DNA of 64,000 nt, taken from positions 100,114 through 164,113 of the forward strand of contig NZ_LZLY01000104.1 in the NCBI RefSeq assembly GCF_001673535.1, written 5' to 3'. Source of the DNA: Mycobacterium sp. 1081908.1 (lineage in GTDB: Bacteria > Actinomycetota > Actinomycetes > Mycobacteriales > Mycobacteriaceae). Numbering within the stretch: position 1 is the first letter of the stretch; each line of letters begins with the position of its first letter. A model generated the notes under the pieces. It made no database searches. It had not been told where the DNA came from and saw only the letters and a program-made list of their open reading frames with translations. Positions 34,949 to 44,000 of this stretch are shown piece by piece. The position numbers and the translations under genes were made by a program.

Positions 34949-35327
34949 TGCCAGCGTATTGGCGGTAGCGCTCGGCGGTGACGGCACGGATGGCCGGAAC
35001 GCGAGGGTGCGGTTGGCGGGCGAGACGTTGGTCGCTCCAGAGCTGGTCGACGTCGAGGTGATCTCGGTGTGGCGTCGCCATGTCGCCGCGAAACTGATGC
35101 CTGCTCGAAGAGCCGCAAGTGCGCTGGCGGACTTGGCGGATCTTCCGCTACGTCGGTCGTCGCATCAGCCGTTGCTCGACCGCATCTGGGAACTGCGCCA
35201 TGTTGTTACGCCTTATGACGCCGCATACATTGCGCTCGCCAAGGTCTTGGGGGTCGCCCTCCTCACCGCTGATACCCGCCTTTCACGTGCTTCGGGCGTG
35301 CATTGCGAGATCGAGATCGTCCGCTGA
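34935..35327 (+). CDS. vapC: VapC PIN-domain ribonuclease toxin
   Basis: A 130-residue PIN-domain protein with a GTG start. The acidic metal-site residues are in VVDASVLA, PELVDVEV, TPYDAAYIALA and LLTADTRL. VapC toxins cleave specific tRNA or rRNA loops; the target cannot be inferred. It is translated with an overlap from the antitoxin gene. GC content matches the host, so the pair is not a recent arrival. Confidence 0.8.
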   Translation: MIVVDASVLAVALGGDGTDGRNARVRLAGETLVAPELVDVEVISVWRRHVAAKLMPARRAASALADLADLPLRRSSHQPLLDRIWELRHVVTPYDAAYIALAKVLGVALLTADTRLSRASGVHCEIEIVR

Positions 35328-35401
35328 CACCGCGTTATCCGCACCCCTGATGCGGGAATCCTGGTGCAGGCCAGTCGTCGAACCAGCGAAAGGACGTCCA
35401 A

Positions 35402-36892
35402 TTGTTTACGGCGCATCGCCGCTCGCGGGTTGGCACCCGGTTCGGGCCCTACGAGCTGCGGTCACTGGTCGGCGCGGGCGGGATGGGCGAGGTGTACCGG
35501 GCCTACGACACGAACAAGGGTCGGATGGTCGCGCTCAAGCTCTTGCGGCCCGAGATGGCGGCGGACCCGGGTTTCCAGCAGCGCTTTCGGCGAGAGTCCC
35601 AGCTGGCGGCGCGCTTGCAGGAACCGCACGTCATCCCGGTGCACGATTTCGGTGAAATCGACGGGGTGCTGTTCATCGACATGCGCCTGGTCGACGGCGG
35701 CAGCCTGAAAGATCTGCTTCGGGAGCGGGGCGCGCTCGACCCCGGGCAGGCGGCGGCGATCACGGCACAGGTGGCGTCCGCGCTGGACGCGGCCCACGCC
35801 GAGGGCCTGGTGCACCGCGACGTAAAGCCGGAGAACGTGCTGCTCACCCGCGACAACTTCGCGTACCTGGTCGACTTCGGCCTCGCTCAGGCGCACGGGG
35901 ATCCGAGCCTGACGGCGGGCGGACCGCTCATCGGGTCGTGCGCCTACATGGCGCCCGAACGGTTCAACGGCGGCCCGGTGGGACCGCAGACCGACGTCTA
36001 CTCGCTGGCGTGTGTGCTCTACGAGTGCCTTACGGGGCAAGCGCCGTTCGAGGGCGCGGAAATCCCGCAGCTGATCAGCGCGCACCTGCTCATGCCCCCG
36101 CCCCGGCCGAGCATCATGCGCCGGGGGATCGACAAGGCGCTCGACGCCGTCATCGCCCGGGGGATGGCCAAGGATCCCGCCGCGCGGTTCTCCTCCGCGG
36201 GGGAACTGGCCAGGGCGGCTTTCGGGCTGACGCCGGCGACCCCGCAGCCGGCGCCGCCACCGCCTCCGCCCGAGGCGCCTCCGAGCGCGCCGTCACGCAC
36301 CCGGGCGTTCTCGACCGTCTACCCAAACCCGGACGACACCGGTTACAGCCCGTATCCGCCGCCCGCGCCGGGGCCGCAGCGGCCGGGCCGCCCCGCGCTC
36401 GGCCGGGCGCCCGTCGTCGTGGCCGGGGCGGCGGTGGCGCTGTTGGTTGTCGCGGCGGTCATCGCGGCGACGTTGGTGGTCTTCGGCGGCACGCGCAACG
36501 GTGCATCGCCTCATACGGCGGCGCCCCCGACCGCGTCGACGACGAAGACGCCGTCGCTGTCACAGCCCGTCCAGGGCGCCGACGGGCTGGGCTTCGTCGG
36601 TGAGACGGCGCGGTGCGACCCGGGCAGTCCGCCGGCCCTGGTGGTGCGGACAGCCCAGTCGCTCGCGGTGGTGTGCCAAACCGCGCCCGGCAGTTTCTAC
36701 TACCGGGGCGAGCGCATCCGCGACGGCGCCCACATCGAGCTGACCGACGCGGTGCGTTCTTCCGACGGGTTCGACGTCACCAATCCGGAAAACGGGGTTC
36801 GCTACGAGGTGCGTCCGGAACGGCTTCGGATCATCAGTAATGGTCATGTCGACTCGTCGGAGCCGGTGCTGCAATACGCGTCGGCCGGGTAA
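35402..36892 (+). CDS. Transmembrane receptor-type Ser/Thr protein kinase
   Basis: A 496-residue Hanks-type kinase. Glycine loop GAGGMGEVY, Lys46 in VALKLL, HRD (138-140) in HRDVKPEN, DFG (158-160) and APE (184-186) are all present. A Pro-rich juxtamembrane linker precedes one membrane span (about 338-361). The external domain (362-496) has two Cys and a predicted beta-rich fold; it has no PASTA repeats. The start is probably TTG at 35402, with gaaagga about 7 bp upstream. It resembles PknE/PknJ-type sensors, and the signal is unknown. Confidence 0.85.
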   Translation: MFTAHRRSRVGTRFGPYELRSLVGAGGMGEVYRAYDTNKGRMVALKLLRPEMAADPGFQQRFRRESQLAARLQEPHVIPVHDFGEIDGVLFIDMRLVDGGSLKDLLRERGALDPGQAAAITAQVASALDAAHAEGLVHRDVKPENVLLTRDNFAYLVDFGLAQAHGDPSLTAGGPLIGSCAYMAPERFNGGPVGPQTDVYSLACVLYECLTGQAPFEGAEIPQLISAHLLMPPPRPSIMRRGIDKALDAVIARGMAKDPAARFSSAGELARAAFGLTPATPQPAPPPPPPEAPPSAPSRTRAFSTVYPNPDDTGYSPYPPPAPGPQRPGRPALGRAPVVVAGAAVALLVVAAVIAATLVVFGGTRNGASPHTAAPPTASTTKTPSLSQPVQGADGLGFVGETARCDPGSPPALVVRTAQSLAVVCQTAPGSFYYRGERIRDGAHIELTDAVRSSDGFDVTNPENGVRYEVRPERLRIISNGHVDSSEPVLQYASAG

Positions 36893-37052
36893 GTCACACT
36901 GACCACACTGACCACACTGGCCTCTGGCCGAGGAGGCACCCTTCGTGCCCGCCTCATAGCGACAATCTCAGATGCGACGGCGAGGGCGTCCGTCGTTGTC
37001 GCTGTGAGGCGGGCACATTGCCATACCCCTGACTTCTTGTGACGCATGGGAT
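36893..37052. repeat. Hairpin repeat element, copy B
   Basis: It begins inside the kinase stop region with gtcacactgaccacac. Arms tgcccgcctcatagcgaca (36946-36964) and tgtcgctgtgaggcgggca (36997-37015) pair over 19 bp with one mismatch around a variable loop of about 32 bp. It ends with the same ttcttgtgacgcatgggat tail (37034-37052). The loop sequence differs from copy A, while arms and tail are conserved. It may also act as the kinase terminator. Confidence 0.7.
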
Positions 37053-37144
37053 TTGAAGTCGGCCCGCGATCGCACGTTGGCGAAAACGCCCCGGTGGGCA
37101 CCACCGGGTTCCCCGGCCTCGCCGTCACCGTGGTGGCCGGGTTT

Positions 37145-38521
37145 CTAGCCGCCGAAGAGCACGTCGGGGTTGAGGATGCCCGCCGGGTCGAAGCTCTGCT
37201 TGATGCGGCGCATGAGGTCGACCTTGACCGGGTCCTCGAGCTGGAGAAAGTACGGTGTCTTGGCGCGGCCGAGGCCGTGCTCGCCGGAGATCGCGCCGCC
37301 CAATTCCATTGCGAGCGCCAGGATGTCGGTCATCAGCTGCTTCTTCTTGGCCGGGTCTTTGCAGATGATGGCCAGGTGCACGTTGCCGTCACCCGCGTGC
37401 CCGCAGCCGGCCGCCGCGCCGCCGGCCGTCGCCGCCAGTTCGCGCGCGGCGGCGAGGAACTTCGGCATCGCCGAGCGCGGCACCACGGTGTCGACGATGT
37501 CGTCGGCGCCGATCGCCTTGGCCGTCCAGAACGCCTTCTCGCGCGCCTCGATCAGCTTGCGCGCCGAAACCCCTTCCAGCACATAGGCGTCGACGGCGCC
37601 CAGCTCGACCACCAGCTCCCCGGCCCGCTCGACGTCCTCGTCCAGTCGTTCTGCGGTCCGGTTCTCAAGCGCCACAACGAGATACGCCTGGCAGCTGTCG
37701 CGCACTTGGTCCGGAATGCCCAGCTCCAGGTTCTGGGTGTGAATGAGCGCGGCCATCGTCATGTTGTCGATGTATTCGAGGATGTAGGGCGCCAGACCGC
37801 TGGCGAGGACCCTGGGCACGGCCTCCATGACCTGGTCGAAGTCGGCGAACGGCGCGAGCACCGTCGCGGCGTGGTCGAGGCGCGGGTGCAGCTTGACGAT
37901 CACCTCGGTGGCCAGGGCTAGGGTGCCCTCGGAGCCGACGATGAGCTGGGTCAGGTCGTAGCCGGTGGAGACCTTGGCGATCTTGCCGCCGGTGTGGATG
38001 ATCTCGCCGGTCGGCAGCACCGCCTGCAGCCCGAGCACGTTGTGGCGGGCGATGCCGTACTTGACCGCGCGCATGCCGCCGGCGTTGGTGCCGACGTTGC
38101 CGCCGACGCTGGAGGACAGCTCGCCCGGCTGCACCATGTAGCTCAGCCCGGAGTCGACGGTCGCGGCGTCCAGCTCGGTCAGCGTCACGCCGGGCTGGAC
38201 GACGGCGACCTGGTTGACGGTGTCGACCTCGAGGATCGCGTTCATCCGCTCGAACGAGATCAGCAGGCCGTCCTCACGCGGGATCGCGGCGCCGGACAGG
38301 CCGCTGCCGGATCCGCGGGCCGTCACCGGGATCTTGTTCTCGCTCGCGGCCTTGAGCAGTTGCGAAACCTCTTCCGCCGTAGCCGGTTTCGCGACGAAAG
38401 CCGGCTTCTGCGGCGCCGACGTCAACACCTCGTCGTGCCAATAGTCCTCGGGGATCGCGTCGCCGGTCAGCAGGTTGTGCTCGCCGACGATTTCCGAAAA
38501 CCGCGCCGTGATATCGATCAT
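37145..38521 (-). CDS. FAD-linked oxidase, glycolate/D-lactate dehydrogenase type
   Basis: A 458-residue flavoprotein. The FAD (PCMH/VAO) domain has PVTARGSGSGLSGAAIP and GGNVGTNAGGMRAVKYG. The C-terminal FAD-oxidase domain has GHAGDGNVHLAI and GGAISGEHGLGRAK, the signatures of GlcD and D-2-hydroxyacid dehydrogenases. It oxidises a 2-hydroxy acid and passes electrons to an acceptor. From recall it corresponds to M. tuberculosis Rv2280. It is an isolated minus-strand gene. Confidence 0.85.
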   Translation of the reverse strand: MIDITARFSEIVGEHNLLTGDAIPEDYWHDEVLTSAPQKPAFVAKPATAEEVSQLLKAASENKIPVTARGSGSGLSGAAIPREDGLLISFERMNAILEVDTVNQVAVVQPGVTLTELDAATVDSGLSYMVQPGELSSSVGGNVGTNAGGMRAVKYGIARHNVLGLQAVLPTGEIIHTGGKIAKVSTGYDLTQLIVGSEGTLALATEVIVKLHPRLDHAATVLAPFADFDQVMEAVPRVLASGLAPYILEYIDNMTMAALIHTQNLELGIPDQVRDSCQAYLVVALENRTAERLDEDVERAGELVVELGAVDAYVLEGVSARKLIEAREKAFWTAKAIGADDIVDTVVPRSAMPKFLAAARELAATAGGAAAGCGHAGDGNVHLAIICKDPAKKKQLMTDILALAMELGGAISGEHGLGRAKTPYFLQLEDPVKVDLMRRIKQSFDPAGILNPDVLFGG

Positions 38522-38541
38522 CGACTCACTTTAATCGCCGG

Positions 38542-38784
38542 CTATCGGGTATCGGCGCTCCAGAGATGGCCGCAGGTCGGGCACTGCAGGTGCACGACCC
38601 AGGCCCGGTTGCTCAGCAGGTACTGCCAGTGGTTCGTGCAGTTGCGGGGGCCGCGGCAGTCGTCGCAGTGCCTGCCGTGATCGCATTGCGGGCAGGGGAG
38701 CCAGGCGCGTCGGCCGCGGTCGGCGTGGGGATCAATCGGTAACACGGTTCGCGGTCCGATCCGGCAGCACTCCCGCGCTGACAA
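38542..38784 (-). CDS. Small zinc-ribbon-like protein
   Basis: An 80-residue protein with two or more CxxC/CxxxC pairs: LPCPQCDHGRHCDDC and LQCPTCGHLW, suggesting a zinc ribbon. The first part MSARECC overlaps the upstream gene by 53 bp. A GTG at 38745 (VLPIDPHADRG) would shorten the overlap to 14 bp and is a good alternative. The function is unknown. Confidence 0.6.
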   Translation of the reverse strand: MSARECCRIGPRTVLPIDPHADRGRRAWLPCPQCDHGRHCDDCRGPRNCTNHWQYLLSNRAWVVHLQCPTCGHLWSADTR

Positions 38785-38968
38785 GCTCGTCGTAGATCCG
38801 CTGCTGGTCGTCGTCCAGCCCGCTGTACAGCATGTCCCAGGCGCGCTCTTCTTCCGCGAGCACCTCGACGGGATCCCAGTCGCCGCCGATCGCTTCGAGA
38901 ACGGCGGCGCGCCGACGCGCTTCGTCCAGCGTCAGGTCATATGCGAAATCGCCCGGCGTTTTGGACAT
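38732..38968 (-). CDS. DUF6400-like small acidic protein
   Basis: A 78-residue helical, acidic protein beginning MSKTPGDFAYDLTLDEARRR, with a central Trp pair in GGDWDPVEVLAEEERAWDML. It looks like the mycobacterial DUF6400 group from recall. It is followed on the same strand by the overlapping zinc-ribbon gene, so the two are likely cotranslated. No function is known. Confidence 0.6.
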   Translation of the reverse strand: MSKTPGDFAYDLTLDEARRRAAVLEAIGGDWDPVEVLAEEERAWDMLYSGLDDDQQRIYDELVSAGVLPDRTANRVTD

Positions 38969-39275
38969 GGATCTCCCACGGGTTGGAATTGTGATTCCGG
39001 CGCTGGCACCGGCGCACCGGCTGATCGCAGCCGGGAGGTTTCGCAGAGACTAACCGAGCGTGGCGGGTCCGGAAACTTGAACGCGGGCCAGGTCACACGC
39101 GTTCGCGTCGCCAGTGCCGTCGCTGCTGGGCGTTTCCGGCGGCGCTGTGCACAACATCACACTCGCGACGGCTCATGAACGCGACAGTGGCCCGACGAAT
39201 GCTGTTCGTGTCGTCGTAAGCGTTCCAACCCCTTGGTGCCGAATCCTGGCGGTGTACCGAAAGGGGAGGGCGGCC
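38969..39275. other. 307-bp divergent intergenic region
   Basis: This lies between the DUF6400-like gene and the PHP protein. Upstream codons continue in the PHP frame from 39114 but look non-coding. A purine-rich aaggggaggg at 39261-39270 serves as ribosome binding site for the GTG at 39276. No clear palindrome, RNA or small gene was found. Confidence 0.4.
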
Positions 39276-40673
39276 GTGAGCATCGCGATTGAGCGGCGAG
39301 AGGCCCAGGCGATCCATCTGTCGTTTTCGGGGCGGTTCGGCTTCGGGATCGACCAGTGGGCGTACCTGCCGTTCGAGGTTCCGTTGGGGGTTCAGCGAAT
39401 TCGGGTCAGCACGTCGCACGACCGATTCGCGGTGGGCGGACCAATCCGAAACGTGTTGGATCTGGGCATGTTTGGGCCGGCGGGGCACGAGCTGGGCAAT
39501 GCGGCCGGATTCCGGGGATGGTCCGGCGGGGCGCGGGACGGCTTCGTGATTTCCGCCAGTCACGCCACGCCGGGCTACCTTGCGGGCCGCATCGAGCCCG
39601 GTCTGTGGGCGGTCGCCCTCGGTCCGGTGGTCCTGAGCCCGTGGGGAATGGCCTGGGAGGCGCGCGTCACGCTGGAACGCGGGCAGTCCGGTCCGGAAAG
39701 CGCTCCCGTCGTCGCGTATCCGGCCCCGTCCGTCGGGCGGGCGGGTTGGTATCGCGGGGACCTGCACCTGCACACCGTCCATTCCGACGGCCAGCGCCAC
39801 CCCGGCGAGCTGGTGGCGGCCGCCCGCGAGAGCGGCCTGGACTTCATCGTCTCCACCGACCACAACACCAACTCCGCCAACCGGGTGTGGCCGGCGTGCC
39901 GCACCGGCGGGTTGCTGGTGATCCCCGGCGAGGAGGTCACCACCCGGCACGGGCACTGGCTGGCCGTCGGGCTGCCGCCGGGTGGCTGGGTCGACTGGCG
40001 GTACGCGCCGCGTGACGGGGTGTTCCCGCGCTTCGCGTCCGAAGTCCGGGACGGCGGCGGGCTCGTCATCGCCGCGCATCCCGCCGCGCCGGTGCCGGGG
40101 TCGTTGTGGGAGTTCGGTTTTGACCACGTCGACGGGCTCGAGGTGTGGAACGGCCGGTGGAACCTCGACGACGAAGTGTCGCTGCGCATTTGGCAGCGGC
40201 TGCTGTGCGAGGGTCGGCGCGTGGTGGCGGTCGGGGGCAGTGACTCCCATGCTCGTCAGCAGCCGGTCGGTTCGCCGCAGACCGTCGTTTATGCGCGGGA
40301 GCTGTCGGCGCCGGCTGTGGTCGACGGGGTGCGTCGCGGCCGTTCGTACATCGCCCGATCACGTGGTGTGACAGTGGAACTCACTGCGTCGTGTGCGGGC
40401 CGGGGCGCGGGTATGGGCGAGACGCTGCCGGTTTCGCCCGACGCTCCGGTGACCGTCACCGCCATGGTTACCGGGGCCGCCGGGACGACTGCTTCGCTGA
40501 TCACCGCGGAGGGGTGCGTCGGCCGGGCGGCGGTGACCGGGCCGGCGCGGACCATGCTGCGCTGGGAGATCGACGCCGCGTCGGCGCGCTTCGCGCGGCT
40601 GGAGATCCGCGAGGCGCAGCGCCGCCCGCTGGGTGCGATGGTCGCGTTGACGAATCCGGTGTGGCTGGCCTGA
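39276..40673 (+). CDS. PHP-domain metallohydrolase, CehA/McbA type
   Basis: A 465-residue protein. After a beta-rich N-terminal domain of about 150 residues, the PHP domain shows DLHLHTVHSDGQ, STDHNTNS, the metal-binding HGHW, AAHPA and GGSDSH. The final 110 residues form another beta domain. CehA/McbA-type proteins hydrolyse carbamate or phosphoester-like bonds in known cases. The substrate here is unknown. The GTG start is supported by its strong purine tract. The gene converges on the K+ channel gene. Confidence 0.8.
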   Translation: MSIAIERREAQAIHLSFSGRFGFGIDQWAYLPFEVPLGVQRIRVSTSHDRFAVGGPIRNVLDLGMFGPAGHELGNAAGFRGWSGGARDGFVISASHATPGYLAGRIEPGLWAVALGPVVLSPWGMAWEARVTLERGQSGPESAPVVAYPAPSVGRAGWYRGDLHLHTVHSDGQRHPGELVAAARESGLDFIVSTDHNTNSANRVWPACRTGGLLVIPGEEVTTRHGHWLAVGLPPGGWVDWRYAPRDGVFPRFASEVRDGGGLVIAAHPAAPVPGSLWEFGFDHVDGLEVWNGRWNLDDEVSLRIWQRLLCEGRRVVAVGGSDSHARQQPVGSPQTVVYARELSAPAVVDGVRRGRSYIARSRGVTVELTASCAGRGAGMGETLPVSPDAPVTVTAMVTGAAGTTASLITAEGCVGRAAVTGPARTMLRWEIDAASARFARLEIREAQRRPLGAMVALTNPVWLA

Positions 40674-40677
40674 AGAG

Positions 40678-41442
40678 TTAGCGTTTTGTCGCGGCGCGTT
40701 GCGAGCCGGCGGCGACCGGTTCCGGGGAAGTGTCGGTCAACAACTTCGTGAGTTGCGCGATCTGCGAGCGCAGCTCGTCGATTTGCGCGGCGGTTGCGGC
40801 TTGCTTTGTAGTGTCCTCGTCGGCGACACGATGGACGATCCAGGACGCCACCGTCGCGGTGATCATGCCGATGAGACTCATACCGCCGATCATGAGCATC
40901 ACTGCAACCAGCCGGCCTTGCGTGGTCACCGGGTAGAAGTCGCCGTATCCGACGGTCGTGATCGTGGTGATCGACCACCACACCGCGTCGCCGAAGTTTC
41001 TGATGTGGGCGCTTGGCTCGGAACGTTCGGCCTGAAGAACGGCGAGCGATGCCGCGTACACGAGAAGCACGGCGGTGGTCGCGGTGTAGACGACGATGCG
41101 CCCGCGTACGGCATCACCAAACGCCTTTTGCAATGCCGCGACGATGACCACCAACCTCAGCAACCGGAGCGGCCGCAGGAATGGGACAGCGACGATCACG
41201 AAATCCAATATGTGTCGGACGAACCACCGCCCTCGCTGGGGAGCAAGCGTGAGCCGAATGAAGTAGTCAACGGAAAATCCTGCCCACAGCGCCCACAGGA
41301 TCACGTTGAGCGCGAACATCGGGAGTCCACCCGGATTAACGAGCACCTTGACGGAGAAGGTGACCAGGAAGACGACAGCAATGCCGGCAAGTGGCCATTC
41401 GGTGCGGCGTTCCCAGCGTTCCAGCGTCGATCGTGAACTCAT
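40678..41442 (-). CDS. Voltage-gated-like potassium channel
   Basis: A 254-residue channel with six hydrophobic segments. The selectivity filter is TTVGYGD. The S4 helix has regularly spaced Arg in RPLRLLRLVVIV, so voltage sensing is plausible although the charge count is low. The C-terminal 50 residues (IDELRSQIAQLTKLL) look like a tetramerising coiled coil. It would form a homotetrameric K+ pore in the inner membrane. Confidence 0.85.
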   Translation of the reverse strand: MSSRSTLERWERRTEWPLAGIAVVFLVTFSVKVLVNPGGLPMFALNVILWALWAGFSVDYFIRLTLAPQRGRWFVRHILDFVIVAVPFLRPLRLLRLVVIVAALQKAFGDAVRGRIVVYTATTAVLLVYAASLAVLQAERSEPSAHIRNFGDAVWWSITTITTVGYGDFYPVTTQGRLVAVMLMIGGMSLIGMITATVASWIVHRVADEDTTKQAATAAQIDELRSQIAQLTKLLTDTSPEPVAAGSQRAATKR

Positions 41443-41620
41443 GACGACATCCCCCCAACCTCCCCGTTGATGACGTTCGTGGATAGCGTGCCCGATTCGT
41501 CGACTGGAGCGTATGCGCCTAAGGGAGTTTGATCACACCCGGAGTTGTGAGAATTCGTGTTTTGGGTTGGCCTGCGAGGTCGAGATGAAGGACCGCTGTC
41601 CGGTCCTGGCGGCCGGCTAG

Positions 41621-41719
41621 CTCAGTTTCGCTCTCGGGTGAACGTGACCGGCAGCTTGCCCAGGACGGTCATGCTGGGGTTGCCGAGGTATTGGTGGACG
41701 TTCTCGACGCCGACCTGTG
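41621..41719 (-). pseudogene. Decayed 3' fragment of a cytochrome P450 gene
   Basis: About 33 codons plus stop match the C-terminus of the intact P450 at 44171-45439: shared segments are NVHQYLGNPSMT and LGKLPVTFT. At DNA level the tract around accggcagcttgcccagg is nearly identical in both. No heme motif or other P450 sequence is found upstream, so only the 3' end remains. It is in the same orientation as the intact gene and 2.5 kb away. The surrounding 41443-41798 stretch has no other gene. Confidence 0.75.
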
Positions 41720-41798
41720 CACCGCGTGGGCGAGTTCGGTTAAACCTCAACGTCATTGTGTTGACAGCGTGCTGCCGGGCCGACGACCGCTCTGCGCG

Positions 41799-42110
41799 TC
41801 AAGCCTTGCACGGGGGTTTCGGGGGCCAGCCAGGCCCGTAATAGCAGTCCATAGGTCCCTGTACCACTTCGCCGATCGGCAAACTCGGGTCGTCTATCCG
41901 GGGATTGTGCCAGTCGTGGCACGCGGTCATATCCCAATCCCCGACGACATGTCCGGGTAGGGGTTGCCCTGGACACCAACAGCTGGGTTGTGTGCAACCG
42001 GGAGGGTAGGCCTCGGCGATGCCTGCGGATAGACCCAGACCGGCCACCGCGACGCCGCCCGACAGCAGCGTCCGGGCAATGATCCGCGTCAGGAGGTGAG
42101 AGGTGTTCAT
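41799..42110 (-). CDS. Small secreted Cys-containing protein
   Basis: A 103-residue protein with a signal peptide ending AGIAEAY. The mature part of about 68 residues has six Cys (GCTQPSCWCPG, TACHDW, DCYYGPG, PPCKA) and many Pro, Trp and Gly. It resembles small exported mycobacterial proteins of unknown role, likely disulfide-bonded. It lies between the P450 remnant and a membrane protein gene. Confidence 0.65.
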   Translation of the reverse strand: MNTSHLLTRIIARTLLSGGVAVAGLGLSAGIAEAYPPGCTQPSCWCPGQPLPGHVVGDWDMTACHDWHNPRIDDPSLPIGEVVQGPMDCYYGPGWPPKPPCKA

Positions 42111-42262
42111 GGCCGGTTCCCTTCGCTTCTCCCATCCAGGGCCACGCCGCTAATTTGCCACAGAGCGCTTGCGAAATTCTTGCGTTCGCTTGACTACCGA
42201 TCCGCTGCGGGCGGTCGTCCAGTTCCCGTCGACACCATCGGGATCGTCGTCATCTCAGCGGG

Positions 42263-42745
42263 TCACGGGGTCAAGGGTGCTGGGGGCTCGTAATCCCAAG
42301 GGTCGCCCGGTGAGCGCCGTCGGCGGCGGACAGCGGCGATCAGCACGACAACGGCCAAAGCGCAACCCACCCCGAGGTAAATGGGCGGAATCAACCAGGC
42401 GTCCGCGACCGCCTCACGGCCCCGAATGTGGACGTCGATGTCATGACCGATGTCGCTGAACTTCGCACCCGAAATATGCATCGACGTTTCGTATGTGCGG
42501 GGCGTGTTTGCAATCGCGCCGAAACAGCTGTCGCGGTCAGGTTTCCACGGAAAGGGCATCGGTTGTCGAACGCTACGAGTGGACCGATGGTGCTGGCATT
42601 CAAGGACTGTCATTCGAGCCGCAAGGCCGGAATGCTGTGCCCACAAGTTAATCCCCCCGTAGCCAATCAGCGCGAGCGATAGCAACGACAAAATAATGAG
42701 AACGCCCAGGCCGAGGCGGCCCCGACGTCGGCTGCTCTTTGCCAT
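42263..42745 (-). CDS. Two-span membrane protein, function unknown
   Basis: A 160-residue protein with a basic start (KSSRRRGR), a first span LGVLIILSLLSLALIGYGG, an extracytoplasmic part with two Cys (LECQHH, DSCFGA), and a second span YLGVGCALAVVVLIAAV followed by a basic Pro-rich tail. No family is recognised. Base composition is lower in GC than flanking genes. Confidence 0.55.
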   Translation of the reverse strand: MAKSSRRRGRLGLGVLIILSLLSLALIGYGGINLWAQHSGLAARMTVLECQHHRSTRSVRQPMPFPWKPDRDSCFGAIANTPRTYETSMHISGAKFSDIGHDIDVHIRGREAVADAWLIPPIYLGVGCALAVVVLIAAVRRRRRSPGDPWDYEPPAPLTP

Positions 42746-42927
42746 CGTGATCCTCCTAAACGGTCGTCGCTGACATCGGCTGTGTTGCTGGTGGATAATT
42801 GGACGCTAGCGTCCAGCCAACTCTGACACGGTTAAACGTGAGGTTCGGGGGAACCGGTGGAAATCCACATAAGGGGCACCGCGCTTTTGCTAGGTTTTGA
42901 CACCTACGCGCCGGGCAAAGGCTGCCC

Positions 42928-43020
42928 ATGACCGGTTTGTTGTGTCCGTCCGTCGCCGCCGGGATCGCCATCGCCATGGTCGGCTTCCGGCCGGCCTTGG
43001 CGTTCTTGGAGTCGACGTGA
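42928..43020 (+). CDS. Candidate 30-residue hydrophobic peptide
   Basis: An ATG at 42928 opens 30 codons that end in a TGA overlapping the GTG of the next gene as GTGA. The middle is hydrophobic (SVAAGIAIAMVGF). The overlap hints at a coupled leader peptide. There is no strong Shine-Dalgarno, and the length is short, so chance is possible. Confidence 0.3.
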   Translation: MTGLLCPSVAAGIAIAMVGFRPALAFLEST

Positions 43021-44000
43021 CGCTGCGAGACTACGAGCAACGGTATGTGCCAGAGCTGCAGGCGGCGCTCGGCGAGCCCATCCTGCGCGCCGTCCCGTTA
43101 AACGGCGCGGGCGTGGCGGCCCGAACGTCTTCTCTCGCCCGCAGCGCGATGTTTTGGCGGCCGTACCTGCTGGTCGACGGACGGCCGTACACCCGACTGC
43201 CGTTCGCGACGTTCCTCACCCTGACACCGACCCGCGTCGTGCTTTTCGAGACGAAAAGAACCATGCGCGGCTCCGCGCCCCTGCTCGACGCTCCCGTCCT
43301 CACCCTGCAGCGAGACGACGCCGACATAACGGCAACCCAAGGCCATGACCAGGGGAGATCCGTGTGGAGGTATCGCCTGCGGTCCCGCGCTTCGACGGCA
43401 GAACTGGAACTGGAGCTGCGGCCCTTCGGAGGTATCGCGGCTGAGTTGGCCGGCCAGCTGCGCGACTTCTGCGCCCCGACGGCCCCTTCGCCGCCGCGAG
43501 CGGTGCAGCTTCCTCCCGGTTCGGGCCGCGGCCAGTTTTACTGGGACGGTCACGGTTGGAGTCCCCGGCCGCGGCATCGGATCCGGTTCGCGCCGTGGAT
43601 GGCCGTCGCCGGCGTCTTGGTGGTGGTCGCGGTGGCCTACTCCATCATCATGAAGGCCGTCCTTGGACATGGCAGCCACACCACGTGGACACCGCCCCCT
43701 ACGACACCCGCCTCTACGACATCCGTCCAGCCCATGGGCCCGCTGATCTGCAAGCACACCGACCCCGCAGGTGCTCCGTACTACGTGCAGTTGATCAACT
43801 CGACCGAGTCACCCGGCACGTGCACCGGCCAGCCCTTCACGCAAGAGGAATTTCAAGCGATCCATGGACTTACGTTGCAATGCGTGCTTGACAGTGACGT
43901 CGCGATTTCACAAATGCATGGGATCGCGTCGATCTTTAGCGACGACTCGCAGAGCAGCATCAACGCCGCGAAGCTGGTCTGCACAAGTAACGGGCACTGA
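43017..44000 (+). CDS. Membrane-anchored protein, function unknown
   Basis: A 327-residue protein. The N-terminal half is cytoplasmic, with a predicted PH-like beta fold (YLLVDGRPYTRLPFATF, TRVVLFETKRTMRG). A FYWDGHGWSPRPR segment of DUF2510-like type precedes the single span (WMAVAGVLVVVAVAYSII). The external part of about 100 residues has four Cys (ICKHTD, GTCTGQ, LQCVLD, LVCTSN). The start is GTG at 43017, opening VTLRDYEQRYV. No function is assigned. Confidence 0.6.
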   Translation: MTLRDYEQRYVPELQAALGEPILRAVPLNGAGVAARTSSLARSAMFWRPYLLVDGRPYTRLPFATFLTLTPTRVVLFETKRTMRGSAPLLDAPVLTLQRDDADITATQGHDQGRSVWRYRLRSRASTAELELELRPFGGIAAELAGQLRDFCAPTAPSPPRAVQLPPGSGRGQFYWDGHGWSPRPRHRIRFAPWMAVAGVLVVVAVAYSIIMKAVLGHGSHTTWTPPPTTPASTTSVQPMGPLICKHTDPAGAPYYVQLINSTESPGTCTGQPFTQEEFQAIHGLTLQCVLDSDVAISQMHGIASIFSDDSQSSINAAKLVCTSNGH

